This document shows positions 10,108 through 18,662 of a DNA stretch of 64,000 bases, in pieces (position 1 is the stretch's first letter; each line of letters begins with the position of its first letter). The DNA lies in assembly GCF_000010805.1 (NCBI RefSeq), contig NC_012522.1, forward strand, positions 372,001 through 436,000. Direction: 5' to 3'. The stretch is from Rhodococcus opacus B4 (GTDB lineage: Bacteria; Actinomycetota; Actinomycetes; Mycobacteriales; Mycobacteriaceae). The position numbers and the translations under genes are program-made. Under the pieces are notes generated by a model that saw only the letters and a list, made by a program, of their open reading frames with translations, was not told the origin of the DNA and did no database searches.

Positions 10108-11130
10108 TCAATCTCGATAGGTAGCCGGAGGTGGGCCTGCGATCGGCCCGAGCGAACCGGCGATCCACCGGTCGTAGAGGCGCATCCACGTTCCGTCCGA
10201 CCGCATGCGGTCGAGAGTGCCGTTGACGAACCTGATCAGGTCGTCCTTGTACTTGTTGACGGCGAGCCCCCAGTGCTCCTCGCCCTCCATCGGTGGTCCC
10301 ACGATCTGAAAATGCGGGTCCTGGGACACGAGGCCGGCCAGGAGCGCGTCGGAGGTGCTGGTCGCGTCGGCCTGCCGTTTCTGCATGGTGACGAGGCAGT
10401 CGTCCCAATCGGGGACGGCGACGATCGTGGCCTCCGGCGCGACTCGTTGGACCGTGGGGAGAGACGTGGTGTCGACGAAGGTGCAGACCCGCTTTCCGGC
10501 CAGGTCCGCCGGCCCCGTGATGTCGGAACCCCGCGGGACCAGAATTCGCTGAAATGCGCGAAAGTACTCGGTGGAGAAGCCGACGCGTCGGGCGCGTTCG
10601 CACGTGATCGCCGTGGCGTGAACGACGACGTCGACGTCGTTCTGCTCGAGTGCCGAGAACCGGCCGGCCGAGGTGAGCAGCCGGAATTCGACTTTTGCCG
10701 GGTCGCCGAAGATGTCCTTGGTGATCTCCTTCGCCACGTCGATGTCGAAGCCCTGCAGGGTGCCCGTGGTCGGGTCGCGGAAGCTGAACGGGTTCGTGTT
10801 CTGGTCGACACCGACGATCAACCGTCCGCGCGACGCGATCTCGGCAAGTGCCCCACCGGGTGGCATCTGCCCCGGCGGCGGCTGCGGGCCGGGCCGTAGG
10901 CTCGCAAGCGCTCCGCACGACTCGGGGGACGGTCCTTCAGGCGGCGGATTGTTCGTGGGCGGAATGATCTGTGCGCCGTTCGTCATCGGCCGGGTGGTGT
11001 AGGTGCCTGAGACCGTCGGGGTGAGAGGGTCGGGTGCCGCGCAGCCGGCGAGGACGACGACAGCGACAATCCCGACGAGGTACCGAATCCAGGGCCTCGC
11101 CCCCTGTCTCGATTTCCGCACTTGTGTCAT
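10108..11130 (-). CDS. glnH: Glutamate/glutamine-type ABC substrate-binding lipoprotein GlnH
   Basis: 340 residues. A hydrophobic signal ends in the lipobox VLAGC (Cys ~30), so the protein is a lipoprotein. A Pro-rich linker is followed by a type-2 periplasmic binding domain: GRLIVGVDQNTNPFSFRD, GFDIDVAKEI, VDVVVHATAITCERA and WGLAVNKYKDDL. In mycobacteria GlnH binds Asp/Glu outside the cell and signals through GlnX to the kinase PknG rather than feeding a transporter; that role is inferred here from gene order. No permease or ATPase gene is present. Its ATG shares one base with the stop of glnX (TGATG), indicating translational coupling. Confidence 0.88.
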   Translation of the reverse strand: MTQVRKSRQGARPWIRYLVGIVAVVVLAGCAAPDPLTPTVSGTYTTRPMTNGAQIIPPTNNPPPEGPSPESCGALASLRPGPQPPPGQMPPGGALAEIASRGRLIVGVDQNTNPFSFRDPTTGTLQGFDIDVAKEITKDIFGDPAKVEFRLLTSAGRFSALEQNDVDVVVHATAITCERARRVGFSTEYFRAFQRILVPRGSDITGPADLAGKRVCTFVDTTSLPTVQRVAPEATIVAVPDWDDCLVTMQKRQADATSTSDALLAGLVSQDPHFQIVGPPMEGEEHWGLAVNKYKDDLIRFVNGTLDRMRSDGTWMRLYDRWIAGSLGPIAGPPPATYRD

Positions 11131-12470
11131 CAGTGGTACTCGTTCAGTCGCGGCCAGATACCCCCGCCGACGGCGAATCCGCAGGACACGCCAATAATCA
11201 TGCTACCGATCGCCAGGGACGACATCGACCGGTAGGCGTCGGTCACAGCGGCTGCCTCGTCGTCGCGTAGTCGGTCGATCGCGTCCCGGAGGGCCGCGTC
11301 CATGACCGCGAACTTCGCCGCCGACGTACCGGAGCCGGACCCGGCGGCGATCGCCGCGGCGGTCGGGTAGTCACCGCGCTCGAGGGCGATCTCGATGTCC
11401 CGGTGCGCGGCCAGCCAGCCCTCGCGCGCCGTCTCGGCGTCCCGGAGGTCGTCCGCGGCCACGTCACCGTGTGCGCTGTCGAGCTGCCGGGTCAGCTCGT
11501 CGGACAACGCCTGGGAGTGCCGCGTGTAGTCGACCTCCGATTGGGTGTCGGCCCCACGTTGCAGCAGGGCGAGGGTCTCGTCGGCGCGGGCCTGCTGCGC
11601 CAGGATACGAGCACGGGCAACAGTGTTGATGGGTTGCGTTCCTTCGGTTCTCGCGTGTTCGCTCGCCGACGTCGACACCAGGCTTCCGGCGATCAGCCAG
11701 ATCAGGAGTCCCGCCATGAGGAGCGACGCTACCGCGAGGCCGGGGTTGAACCGGCGCTTGCTCTTCCGGACGAGATACAACTGGGCGAGAACGAGCGCGA
11801 CGAGGGCGGCTGCGGTCACCGTGAACGCGGCCGCGGGCAGTTGGGCCGTGTGCGTCTGGGTCTCGGCGACCGCCTCGGCCTGACGGACGTAGAGCTGCTC
11901 CGCCAGCGGGAGGATGGTGTCCTGCATGAGCGCGGAGGCATCGGACAGATATGCCACCCCGACCGGGTTTCCGGCCCGATCGTTCGCCTGAGCAGTGGCG
12001 ACGAGGTTGAAGTACTCGGCGAGGTTGCGCACGACGTCCGACAACAGTGCCAGCGATTCGGCATCCTGTGAGGACACCCCGTTGGTCGCCGTGACCAGGG
12101 CGTTCGACGCGTCCCCCACCGCCTGGGTGAACTGCTCCGCGCCGGTACTCGCCCCGCCACCGGAGATGAAGGACGTAGTCGCGGCGGCATCGGCGATCGA
12201 CAGCGAGCTGTAGAGGGCCTGGGCGGCATTCGCCAGTGGCTCGGTGTGGGTCCGCAATACCTCGACCCGCTGTTGCCGCGCGCCGACCGCCGCCGAGGTG
12301 ATCACGCCGGCGGCGATGACGACGGCGATGAGCGCGACCCCCAGCACGGTCAGCCGTCCGGGCGTCGACGTGAGGAATTCGACCCACGGTCGGCGGCCTT
12401 CGGGCTCGACGAGCAGGCCCTCGTCGAGCGTCGGGGTTTCTATGGCGACGTGATCGCCGCGGTGGAACAT
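11130..12470 (-). CDS. glnX: GlnX-like membrane sensor partner of GlnH
   Basis: 446 residues. The ATG at 12470 is preceded by AGGAGGGCCGG; a GTG 15 nt upstream is less likely. Membrane segments are visible at ~40-65 (LTVLGVALIAVVIAAGVI), two in the middle (around TVTAAALVALVLAQLYLV and ASLLMAGLLIWLIAGSLV) and one near the C-terminus (SLAIGSMIIGVSCGFAVGGG). The two extracytoplasmic loops are helical, Ala/Glu-rich and about 150 residues each, matching GlnX of the mycobacterial glnX-glnH-pknG unit. Only the first two members of that unit are here. The stop overlaps the glnH ATG by one base. Confidence 0.8.
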   Translation of the reverse strand: MFHRGDHVAIETPTLDEGLLVEPEGRRPWVEFLTSTPGRLTVLGVALIAVVIAAGVITSAAVGARQQRVEVLRTHTEPLANAAQALYSSLSIADAAATTSFISGGGASTGAEQFTQAVGDASNALVTATNGVSSQDAESLALLSDVVRNLAEYFNLVATAQANDRAGNPVGVAYLSDASALMQDTILPLAEQLYVRQAEAVAETQTHTAQLPAAAFTVTAAALVALVLAQLYLVRKSKRRFNPGLAVASLLMAGLLIWLIAGSLVSTSASEHARTEGTQPINTVARARILAQQARADETLALLQRGADTQSEVDYTRHSQALSDELTRQLDSAHGDVAADDLRDAETAREGWLAAHRDIEIALERGDYPTAAAIAAGSGSGTSAAKFAVMDAALRDAIDRLRDDEAAAVTDAYRSMSSLAIGSMIIGVSCGFAVGGGIWPRLNEYH

Positions 12471-12584
12471 CCGGCCCTCCTGCACCGCCCCCGCGGTTCC
12501 GGTGGAGCACCGATCCGGGCGGCATGGCTGAGTCCAGTGTGCACCGAAGGGGGTGGTCGCCGGACCGAGACGGGACGCACCCCG

Positions 12585-12912
12585 TCAAACACCGAGTAGC
12601 AGAACTCCCGTCACGAGCAGAGCAACGACCTTCGCCACTTCCAGGCCGATGTAGACGTAGTGCGCGTGAGAACGCGGGACGTCCTCGCCGGCGAGGACGC
12701 GGTCGGACCGACGCGTCAACCGGGGCCGGACCCCGGCCAACTGGACCACGAGCACGCCGACCGCGGTCGCCCCCGCGACCACAACCCGGGCAGGCGGCCC
12801 CTCGATGAGGAGTACGGCGACGAGCAGCGCCGCCCACACCATCTCGGCGACATTGAGCGCCCGGAATACGAGCCGGCCGATCCCCGATCCCCAGTCCGAG
12901 GGGCACCGTCAC
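12585..12912 (-). pseudogene. Small 2-3 TM membrane protein, probably frameshifted by a 7-bp tandem duplication
   Basis: An open frame from ATG 12842 encodes 85 residues with two hydrophobic segments (MVWAALLVAVLLIEG and VAKVVALLVTGVLLLGV). Protein-like sequence continues upstream of that ATG (GIGRLVFRALNVAE) but no start codon exists in this frame. A GTG at 12912 opens the neighbouring frame with VTVPLGLGIG. The frames meet at a perfect tandem copy of GGGATCG; removing one copy fuses them into a single protein of about 105 residues. I infer a recent frameshift or an assembly error. If translation really begins at 12842 the gene is simply short. Confidence 0.6.
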
Positions 12913-13002
12913 GCCAGGTGCGCGGAACTTCAGCGGCGCCTCGAGGACCTTCCGGTGACGCGTTTTGCTCGTCTGCCCTTTCCTGCCGTCCCGCCCGGGT
13001 TC

Positions 13003-13008
13003 GACAAT
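13003..13008 (+). promoter_or_regulatory. -10 box GACAAT for a leaderless mRNA
   Basis: GACAAT ends 6 nt before the GTG at 13015, the same geometry as at several other genes in the window. No Shine-Dalgarno sequence is present. Confidence 0.35.
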
Positions 13009-13014
13009 GGGACG

Positions 13015-13887
13015 GTGAGTTCCCGAGGTTCCGCCGCAGAGTGGGCGTCCGGCCAGGTCCACGCCGTGCGTGACGATCCTGATGCCCGCCTCGAGCTGAG
13101 CGCCCGCACGTATCACGGTCCGGTGGGCAACGCACCGCGGCACCTGCCGTTTCGCCGGGCGGCGCTGTCGTTCATGCGCTGGCAGGTCGGCCGCGGTGTG
13201 CTGGCCGCGCTCGACGCGTCGCCGCCCGGGAGTCCGTGGTGGCGGGCAGTCAACGAGCGCCTGCTGCGCGACGGGTGCGAGGCGGTCGCCCGGAGCGGCG
13301 GGATGGGCGGGACGCCGTCATCGCAGGCGGTCGACCTGTGGATGCTGTTCGTTGCCGATCCGACCGCACGCACCTGGTACCGGGCTCACAATGCGAGCAT
13401 TGTCTCCGCCTACCTCGACCATCGCGGCCTCGCCGAATCCGAGAGCCGTCCCGAGCGGTTCTTTCTCAACGTCGTGCTGCTCCGCGTCCTCTTCGCACAC
13501 GCCTTGGTCGCAGCGCCACGTCTGGCGCTCGGGCGGCTCGCGCCGGCTGGCCCCCTACTCGGCGATCCGCGACTGTCGATGACGGGCATCTTCCTCTCGC
13601 TCTCGCGCGTACTCCCCGATCGATATCCACTCGGAGACGACGTCGCGGCGTACGTCGCCGCCGAGCACAACCTCGGCGAGCTGCTGGACTACGGCCTGAT
13701 CGGACCGCGCCTGCAGCAGCTGTACGAATGGTCGGCCGCCGAACTCGACGAACCGCGGCTGCTCGGCTGCATCCGCGACGGCAGCCCCACCTATGCCTGG
13801 TCGTACACCGATCGCGAGGTGTGGCATCCGGCGCGACCGGCCGCCACGATCCGCGCGGTTCGGCGCTTCGTGCCGGCTCGCCGGTAG
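13015..13887 (+). CDS. Conserved hypothetical protein, soluble and mostly helical
   Basis: 290 residues from the GTG at 13015 (VSSRGSAAEW); a longer open frame upstream overlaps the divergent membrane gene and has poor codon use. The protein is rich in Arg, Leu and Ala, and includes LPFRRAALSFMRWQVGRGVL, PWWRAVNERLLRDG and AYVAAEHNLGELLDYGL. No signal peptide or known catalytic motif is visible. Similar proteins occur in other actinobacteria as far as I recall, but I cannot name a function. Monocistronic. Confidence 0.7.
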   Translation: MSSRGSAAEWASGQVHAVRDDPDARLELSARTYHGPVGNAPRHLPFRRAALSFMRWQVGRGVLAALDASPPGSPWWRAVNERLLRDGCEAVARSGGMGGTPSSQAVDLWMLFVADPTARTWYRAHNASIVSAYLDHRGLAESESRPERFFLNVVLLRVLFAHALVAAPRLALGRLAPAGPLLGDPRLSMTGIFLSLSRVLPDRYPLGDDVAAYVAAEHNLGELLDYGLIGPRLQQLYEWSAAELDEPRLLGCIRDGSPTYAWSYTDREVWHPARPAATIRAVRRFVPARR

Positions 13888-14028
13888 CGGGCGATGTCTA
13901 CGGCTGTCTACTCCGCCGGTTTCCGTGGGCCCGTGAAAGGGTAAGCGTGATGGGACGCGTTCGCTGTTGCGACGGATTACGCACCCTTACTTGGTCATTC
14001 GAGCGGCAATGACGGAAGGGACACCAGG

Positions 14029-14925
14029 ATGGCCGACCAGTACGCCTGTCAGGATCCCACCACGCAGTACCCCGATCCCGACCGTGAGCACCAACCGGAG
14101 ATACCGCACCCGGGACTGACCGCCGACATGGTGACCACCCCGGACCACGGCGAGAAGACCTATCGGGGCAGCGGCCGCCTCGACGGCCGTCGCGCCCTGA
14201 TCACCGGGGCGGATTCGGGCATCGGACGAGCAGTGGCGGTCGCGTTCGCCCGCGAGGGCGCGGACGTGGTGGTCAGCTGCCTCGACGCCGAGGAGCCTGA
14301 CGCCCGGGAGACCGTGCGACTGGTGAACGGCGCCGGACGGCGAGCCGTCGTCGCGACCGGGGACATCACGTCGGAGGACCACTGCCAGACTCTGGTGGAC
14401 CTGACGGTCCGCGAATTCGGCGGTCTCGACATACTCGTGAACAACGCGGCGTTTCAGATGGTGCAGACGGGTGGCATCGCCGACATCACCACCGAGCAGT
14501 TCGACCGCGTCCTGCGGACGAACCTCTATGCGCTGTTCTGGCTGTGCAAGAAGTCCGTCGCGGTCATGGAACCCGGATCGACCATCGTGAACACGTCGTC
14601 GATCCAGGGCATGAATCCCTCCCCCGGGCTGCTCGACTACGCCACCACCAAGGCGGCGATCATCAACTTCACCAAGGGACTGGCGGCCGATGTGGCGAAG
14701 CGGGGAATACGAGTGAACGCGGTGGCGCCGGGGCCCATCTGGACGCCGCTGATTCCGGCGACCATGCCCGCCGACGGCTACCGGAAGTTCGGAGAGGACG
14801 TGCCCCTGGGCCGGCCTGGCCAGCCGGCCGAACTGGCTCCCGCGTACGTTTTCCTCGCGTCGAACGAATCCAGTTACGTCACCGGAGAAGTGCTCGGCGT
14901 CACCGGGGGTATTCCGTTCACGTGA
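14029..14925 (+). CDS. SDR-family oxidoreductase (YghA/glucose-dehydrogenase-like)
   Basis: 298 residues. A ~40-residue N-terminal extension rich in Pro (QYPDPDREHQPEIPHPG) precedes a classical short-chain dehydrogenase fold: cofactor loop TGADSGIG, NNAA, the catalytic Ser region NTSSIQG and YATTK (Tyr-x3-Lys). The extension and the ending TGEVLGVTGG are typical of the YghA subgroup, NAD(P)-dependent enzymes often linked to stress. The substrate is unknown. The ATG follows GGAAGGGACACCAGG. It converges with the Clp-N gene. Confidence 0.9.
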   Translation: MADQYACQDPTTQYPDPDREHQPEIPHPGLTADMVTTPDHGEKTYRGSGRLDGRRALITGADSGIGRAVAVAFAREGADVVVSCLDAEEPDARETVRLVNGAGRRAVVATGDITSEDHCQTLVDLTVREFGGLDILVNNAAFQMVQTGGIADITTEQFDRVLRTNLYALFWLCKKSVAVMEPGSTIVNTSSIQGMNPSPGLLDYATTKAAIINFTKGLAADVAKRGIRVNAVAPGPIWTPLIPATMPADGYRKFGEDVPLGRPGQPAELAPAYVFLASNESSYVTGEVLGVTGGIPFT

Positions 14926-14966
14926 GCACCGCGTCCGGTGTGCGACCGCACACGGTGCGAGCTCAC
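14922..14966. terminator. Imperfect hairpin between convergent SDR and Clp-N genes
   Basis: An inner stem GTGTGC/GCACAC with loop GACC is flanked by outer arms GTGAGC/GCTCAC. The structure spans the ends of both genes and could act in both directions. There is no T-run. Confidence 0.45.
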
Positions 14967-15706
14967 TCCTCGGTGCGTGCGGCGACGATAGCGGCGAGGT
15001 TGGCGGCAATGTTCTCCTCGACCGCGGCTTTGTCGACACCCAGTCCGGCGAGCACACCGACGCCGTCCTCGACCTCGAGCAGGGCAAGCAGAATGTGCTC
15101 GGTTCCGATGTAGTTGTGTCCCAGCCGAAGTGCTTCACGGAACGTGAGTTCGAGCGCTTTGCGCGACTGAGCGTCGAAGGGGATGAGAGCGGGGATCTCC
15201 TCGACGGCGGGCGGCAGCGTCGCGGTCGCCGCGTGCCGGACCGTGTCCAGATCCACGCCCTGTGCTGCGATGGCGCGGGCACCGAGTCCGTCGGGGTCGG
15301 TCAGGAGTCCGAGGACGAGATGCTGGGGCAGGATCTCGGAGTTGCTTGCGGCCCTGGCTTCGTTCTGCGCGACGACCACAACCTGTCGTGCGCGGGGAGT
15401 GAATCGGCTGAATCCCTGATTCGGATCGAGGTCGGAGGCCTGCCCGGGGTCCTTGGGGACGAACCGCTTCTGTGCGGCCTGCTTGGTGACTCCCATGCTC
15501 TTACCGATCTCGGTCCACGACGCCCCCGAGCGGCGGGCCTGGTCGACGAAGTGGCCGATGAGGTGGTCTGCGAGGTCGCCGAGGTGTTCGGCGGCGAGAA
15601 CCGCGTCGGTGAGTTGCTCGAGCGGCGCCTCAGCATGCCCCTTCTTGATCGCTTCGATGAGATCGTCGAGGCGGATGGGCGGGGTGACGGGCGTTGAATT
15701 CTCCAT
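14963..15706 (-). CDS. Clp N-domain protein with N-terminal helix-turn-helix
   Basis: 247 residues. The first ~75 carry an HTH-like segment, ASWTEIGKSMGVTKQAAQKR. Two Clp_N repeats follow: FTPRARQVVVVAQNEAR...EILPQHLVLGLL and FDAQSRKALELTFREALRLG...YIGTEHILLALL. This is the substrate/adaptor-binding domain of ClpC without an AAA+ ATPase module, so the protein cannot itself unfold substrates. It may be an adaptor, or a regulator that senses misfolded protein. Two palindromes start 3 bp before its ATG, suggesting self-regulation through the HTH (inference). It is divergent from the PadR operon. Confidence 0.85.
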   Translation of the reverse strand: MENSTPVTPPIRLDDLIEAIKKGHAEAPLEQLTDAVLAAEHLGDLADHLIGHFVDQARRSGASWTEIGKSMGVTKQAAQKRFVPKDPGQASDLDPNQGFSRFTPRARQVVVVAQNEARAASNSEILPQHLVLGLLTDPDGLGARAIAAQGVDLDTVRHAATATLPPAVEEIPALIPFDAQSRKALELTFREALRLGHNYIGTEHILLALLEVEDGVGVLAGLGVDKAAVEENIAANLAAIVAARTEE

Positions 15707-15708
15707 GC

Positions 15709-15725
15709 GTCAACTCTAAGTTGAC
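15709..15725. promoter_or_regulatory. Operator-like palindrome GTCAACTCTAAGTTGAC
   Basis: Perfect 7-bp arms (GTCAACT/AGTTGAC) around CTA, directly upstream of the Clp-N/HTH gene start. A related copy lies 28 bp away, so binding of a dimer at both is likely. The binding protein is unproven. Confidence 0.65.
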
Positions 15726-15736
15726 GATCATCCAGC

Positions 15737-15753
15737 GTCAACCCTGGGTTGTC
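15737..15753. promoter_or_regulatory. Second operator-like palindrome GTCAACCCTGGGTTGTC
   Basis: It has the same layout as the first copy (GTCAAC-N5-GTTGAC) with one mismatch in the right arm. A further half-site GGTTGTC lies at about 15761-15767. The three elements fill the spacer on the Clp-N side. Confidence 0.6.
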
Positions 15754-15847
15754 GACCGAAGGTTGTCGCGTCGATCCGCGGAGAGAGGCACTGCGCGGCG
15801 GGCAGTCTGCTACCTTGATGGCTAGCAGATCTAGGGATAGGTGTTCT

Positions 15848-16210
15848 ATGCATATCGAGAAAGACCTGGTGGCCGCGTCCGCCACTCCCCTGGTGCTCGG
15901 AATTCTCGCCGAGGGCGAGTCCTACGGGTACGCCATCCTGAAGCGAGTCAACGACCTGTCCGGCGGGCGGATCCAGTGGACCGACGGCATGTTGTACCCG
16001 CTGCTGCACCGACTCGAACGGCTCGGACTGGTGTCGGCGTCGTGGGGCGCCTCCGACAGCGGGCGCCGGCGCAAGCACTACACGATCACCGCCAAGGGCC
16101 GGGAAATGCTGGCGGAACGGCGCGCCCAGTGGGACGTGGTCGCGGACGCCCTGAGCCAGGTGTGGCGCTCCGTCCAATTGCCCCCGGCGCCCGCGGAAGG
16201 ATGGTCGTGA
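15848..16210 (+). CDS. PadR-family transcriptional regulator
   Basis: 120 residues from ATG 15848 (MHIEKDLVAAS); AGGGATAGG serves as the RBS. The winged-helix PadR signature is complete: VLGILAEGESYGYAILKRV, WTDGMLYPLLHRLERLGLV and RRRKHYTITAKGREML. There is no long C-terminal domain, so it is the short PadR-s2 type, which usually represses its own operon. Its stop TGA overlaps the ATG of the membrane gene by one base, so the two are co-translated. A CTAGCAGATCTAG element just upstream of the RBS could be the operator. Confidence 0.92.
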   Translation: MHIEKDLVAASATPLVLGILAEGESYGYAILKRVNDLSGGRIQWTDGMLYPLLHRLERLGLVSASWGASDSGRRRKHYTITAKGREMLAERRAQWDVVADALSQVWRSVQLPPAPAEGWS

Positions 16211-17556
16211 TGGATACCGACAAGGAACTGGAATCGCAGATCGGTCAGTGGCGAGGGTACGTCGAGCGCCGTCACGCGATATCCGCTGCCGACACTGATG
16301 AGATGGAAGACCATCTGCGCGATCAGATTTCGGATCTGTCCGCGGCCGGCCTGGAGACCGACGAGGCTTTTCTCGTCGCGGTAAAACGGATGGGCAACGT
16401 GGACGACATCTCCCGCGAGTTCGCGCGGGAGCACTCCGATCGGCTGTGGAAGCAACTCGTGCTGATACCGGCCGCGCCGGACGGCGATCGCACTCGTCCC
16501 ACCCGTGAACTGTTCGTCGTTCTCGGGTTCGCGGTCGGCGCAGCACTCGCCCTCGAGGCAGGGTTGGCGACACTCGACGAGCAGGACCTCGCCCGCAACC
16601 TCAGCCTGTTCATTCTTCCCTTCCTCGCCGGATACTTCGCGTGGAAACGGAAGGTGACGCTTCGACTGGCCGCGGCGCTGGTGGTGCCGTTCGTCCTGGC
16701 GGCGGTGCTGTTGAACGTCTTCCCGTTCGTCTCGAACGGCTCCACCGAGGTGATCGCGGCGATCCATGCACCCATCGCGTTGTGGTTCGCCGTCGGTGTC
16801 GCGTATATCGGCGGCCAGTGGCGGTCGGACCGGCGGCGAATGGACTTCATTCGATTCACCGGAGAGTGGGTGGTCTACCTGACCCTCCTCGCCCTCGGCG
16901 GCGGCGTGCTCATCGGCCTGACGGTCAATGCTTTCGACGCCCTCGGCCTGAGCGTCGAGTGGGTCGTCGAGGACTGGGTGCTGCCGTTCGGAGCGGCCGG
17001 TGCGGTCATCGTCGCCGCATGGCTCGTCGAGGCGAAACAGAACGTCGTGGAGAACATCGCCCCCGTCCTCACGCGTGTGTTCACACCACTGACGACTCTC
17101 ATGCTGCTGGTGCTGCTGATCGCATTCGCGACGACCGGCAGCGTGGTCGACGTCGACCGGAACCTGCTGATCCTGATGGACCTCATCCTGGTCGTCGTCC
17201 TGGGCCTGCTGTTGTACGCGATTTCCGCCCGCGACCCCTACCTGCCGCCCGACCTTTTCGACCGCCTCCAATTCGTCCTCGTCGTCAGCGCCCTCGCGGT
17301 CGACCTGCTGATGCTGTTCGCCATGCTCACTCGAATCGCGGAATTCGGCTTCACCCCGAACAAGGTGGCCGCACTCGGAATGAACCTGGTCCTGCTCGTC
17401 AACCTGACCTGGTCGGCGGTTCTCATCCTCGGGTTCCTCCGGGGCCGCCGCGAATTCGGGTCCACCGAAAATTGGCAGACCCGTTACCTCCCCGTCTTCG
17501 GTGTGTGGGCGGCGTTGATGGTCGGTGTACTTCCGCCGATATTCGACTTCACCTGA
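16210..17556 (+). CDS. Polytopic membrane protein with N-terminal permease-prefix domain
   Basis: 448 residues from ATG 16210; GGAAGG lies 9 nt upstream, which excludes the in-frame ATG at 16201. The first ~85 residues form a soluble helical domain (LESQIGQWRGYVERRHAI, DEMEDHLRDQISDL, DEAFLVAVKRMGNVDDIS) of the permease-prefix/HAAS-like kind that is commonly paired with PadR genes. About ten hydrophobic segments follow. No transport motif is recognised. Co-translated with padR; probably an envelope-stress or drug-responsive membrane protein (inference). Confidence 0.82.
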   Translation: MDTDKELESQIGQWRGYVERRHAISAADTDEMEDHLRDQISDLSAAGLETDEAFLVAVKRMGNVDDISREFAREHSDRLWKQLVLIPAAPDGDRTRPTRELFVVLGFAVGAALALEAGLATLDEQDLARNLSLFILPFLAGYFAWKRKVTLRLAAALVVPFVLAAVLLNVFPFVSNGSTEVIAAIHAPIALWFAVGVAYIGGQWRSDRRRMDFIRFTGEWVVYLTLLALGGGVLIGLTVNAFDALGLSVEWVVEDWVLPFGAAGAVIVAAWLVEAKQNVVENIAPVLTRVFTPLTTLMLLVLLIAFATTGSVVDVDRNLLILMDLILVVVLGLLLYAISARDPYLPPDLFDRLQFVLVVSALAVDLLMLFAMLTRIAEFGFTPNKVAALGMNLVLLVNLTWSAVLILGFLRGRREFGSTENWQTRYLPVFGVWAALMVGVLPPIFDFT

Positions 17557-17672
17557 CGACCGCGGGCCGCGACCGATTACCGGGATTCTTCCAATGAGCG
17601 CGATACCTTCCGAATGACGCTGCCGCTGCGTAACATCAAGCACATCTCGCTGGAATCCCTCTGGAGGCCGAC

Positions 17673-18662
17673 GTGGGTGGACTTGGTATCGATCTCGGAA
17701 CTGCCAACACTGTCGTCGGAACCCCCGACGACGGCATCGTACTGAACGAGCCTTCCTTCATGCTGGTTCGGACGAAGGAACCGCACCGCGCTCTCGCCAT
17801 CGGCAGCGAGGCGCGCAGTCTCGTCGGCCGGACGCCCATCGGAATAACTCCGGTGCGGCCGCTGCGGGACGGGGTGATCGTGGACCTCGAGTCGGCGCGG
17901 GCCTTCGTGACGGCGATCGTCAAACGGGTGTCGCCGGCCCGGCGTTACGGGGTGCGGCCCAAGGCCGTCATCTCGGTGCCTGCCGGCGCCACTCCGCTCG
18001 AGCGCAGGGCCCTGCTCGAGGTCGGTCACGAGGCCGGCCTGCGGAAGGTGGGGCTGGTGCCCGAGCCGGTCGCGGGCGCCCTCGGCTGCGGAATCAACCC
18101 GCTCGAACCCCGCGCCCATCTCGTCGTCGACATCGGCGGCGGCACTTCGGAAATCACCGCCATATGTTTCGGCGGCATTCTCTCCCACCGCAGTTGCCGA
18201 CTCGCGGGCGACGAACTGACCAACGCGCTGTACCAGTACCTGCGGGCGGAGCACAACATCGTCGTCGGCGAACTCACCGCCGAACGGGCGAAGCTGGGCG
18301 CGCCGGACACCGACGAAGGTCAGTCACTCGTCGTCGAGGGCCGCGACGCCGTCACCGGCCGAGCACGCTTCGTCACCCTCGAAACCGAGGAGATCGTGGA
18401 TGCGTTGCGGCCGACCACAACCGGAATCGTTCACACCCTGACCGAGTGCCTCGAAGACCTTCCGCCCCAGGCGATCGGCGACGTGATGTCGGAGGGGTTG
18501 CTCGTCATCGGCGGCGGGGCGTTGCTGCGTGGCCTCTCGCAGCTGCTCGAGGAGGCGTTCGGATTCCCGGTGAAGACGGCCGAACGCCCACTCACGTGTG
18601 TCGCGGAAGGTGCCACCGCGTGTCTCGTGCATCCCGAGGTGGTCGCCGCCTACAGCAGCTGA
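17673..18662 (+). CDS. mreB: MreB-like rod-shape actin homologue
   Basis: 329 residues; the GTG is preceded by CTGGAGG at 5 nt spacing. The actin-fold phosphate motifs are intact: IDLGTANT (phosphate 1), VVDIGGGTSEIT (phosphate 2) and GGGALLRGL plus the adenosine motif near the C-terminus. Also present are NEPSFMLV and GVIVDLESARAFV, as in MreB. MreB filaments guide lateral wall synthesis with RodA and PBP2. It converges on a RodA-PBP2 fusion, and the two stop codons abut with no space (TGATCA at 18660-18665). mreC and mreD are absent. Polar-growing mycobacteria and corynebacteria lack MreB, so its presence is notable. Confidence 0.9.
   Translation: MGGLGIDLGTANTVVGTPDDGIVLNEPSFMLVRTKEPHRALAIGSEARSLVGRTPIGITPVRPLRDGVIVDLESARAFVTAIVKRVSPARRYGVRPKAVISVPAGATPLERRALLEVGHEAGLRKVGLVPEPVAGALGCGINPLEPRAHLVVDIGGGTSEITAICFGGILSHRSCRLAGDELTNALYQYLRAEHNIVVGELTAERAKLGAPDTDEGQSLVVEGRDAVTGRARFVTLETEEIVDALRPTTTGIVHTLTECLEDLPPQAIGDVMSEGLLVIGGGALLRGLSQLLEEAFGFPVKTAERPLTCVAEGATACLVHPEVVAAYSS

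Noticed and set aside
11464-13143. 559-residue frame antisense/alternate to glnX and its neighbour
   Set aside because: Arg/Gly-rich alternate frame overlapping glnX. Only its ~10 residues near VTVPLGLGIG were used, as the start of the frameshifted membrane gene.
16078-17643. 521-residue antisense frame opposite the PadR-linked membrane gene
   Set aside because: His/Asp/Gln-rich composition is the antisense of a hydrophobic membrane protein.
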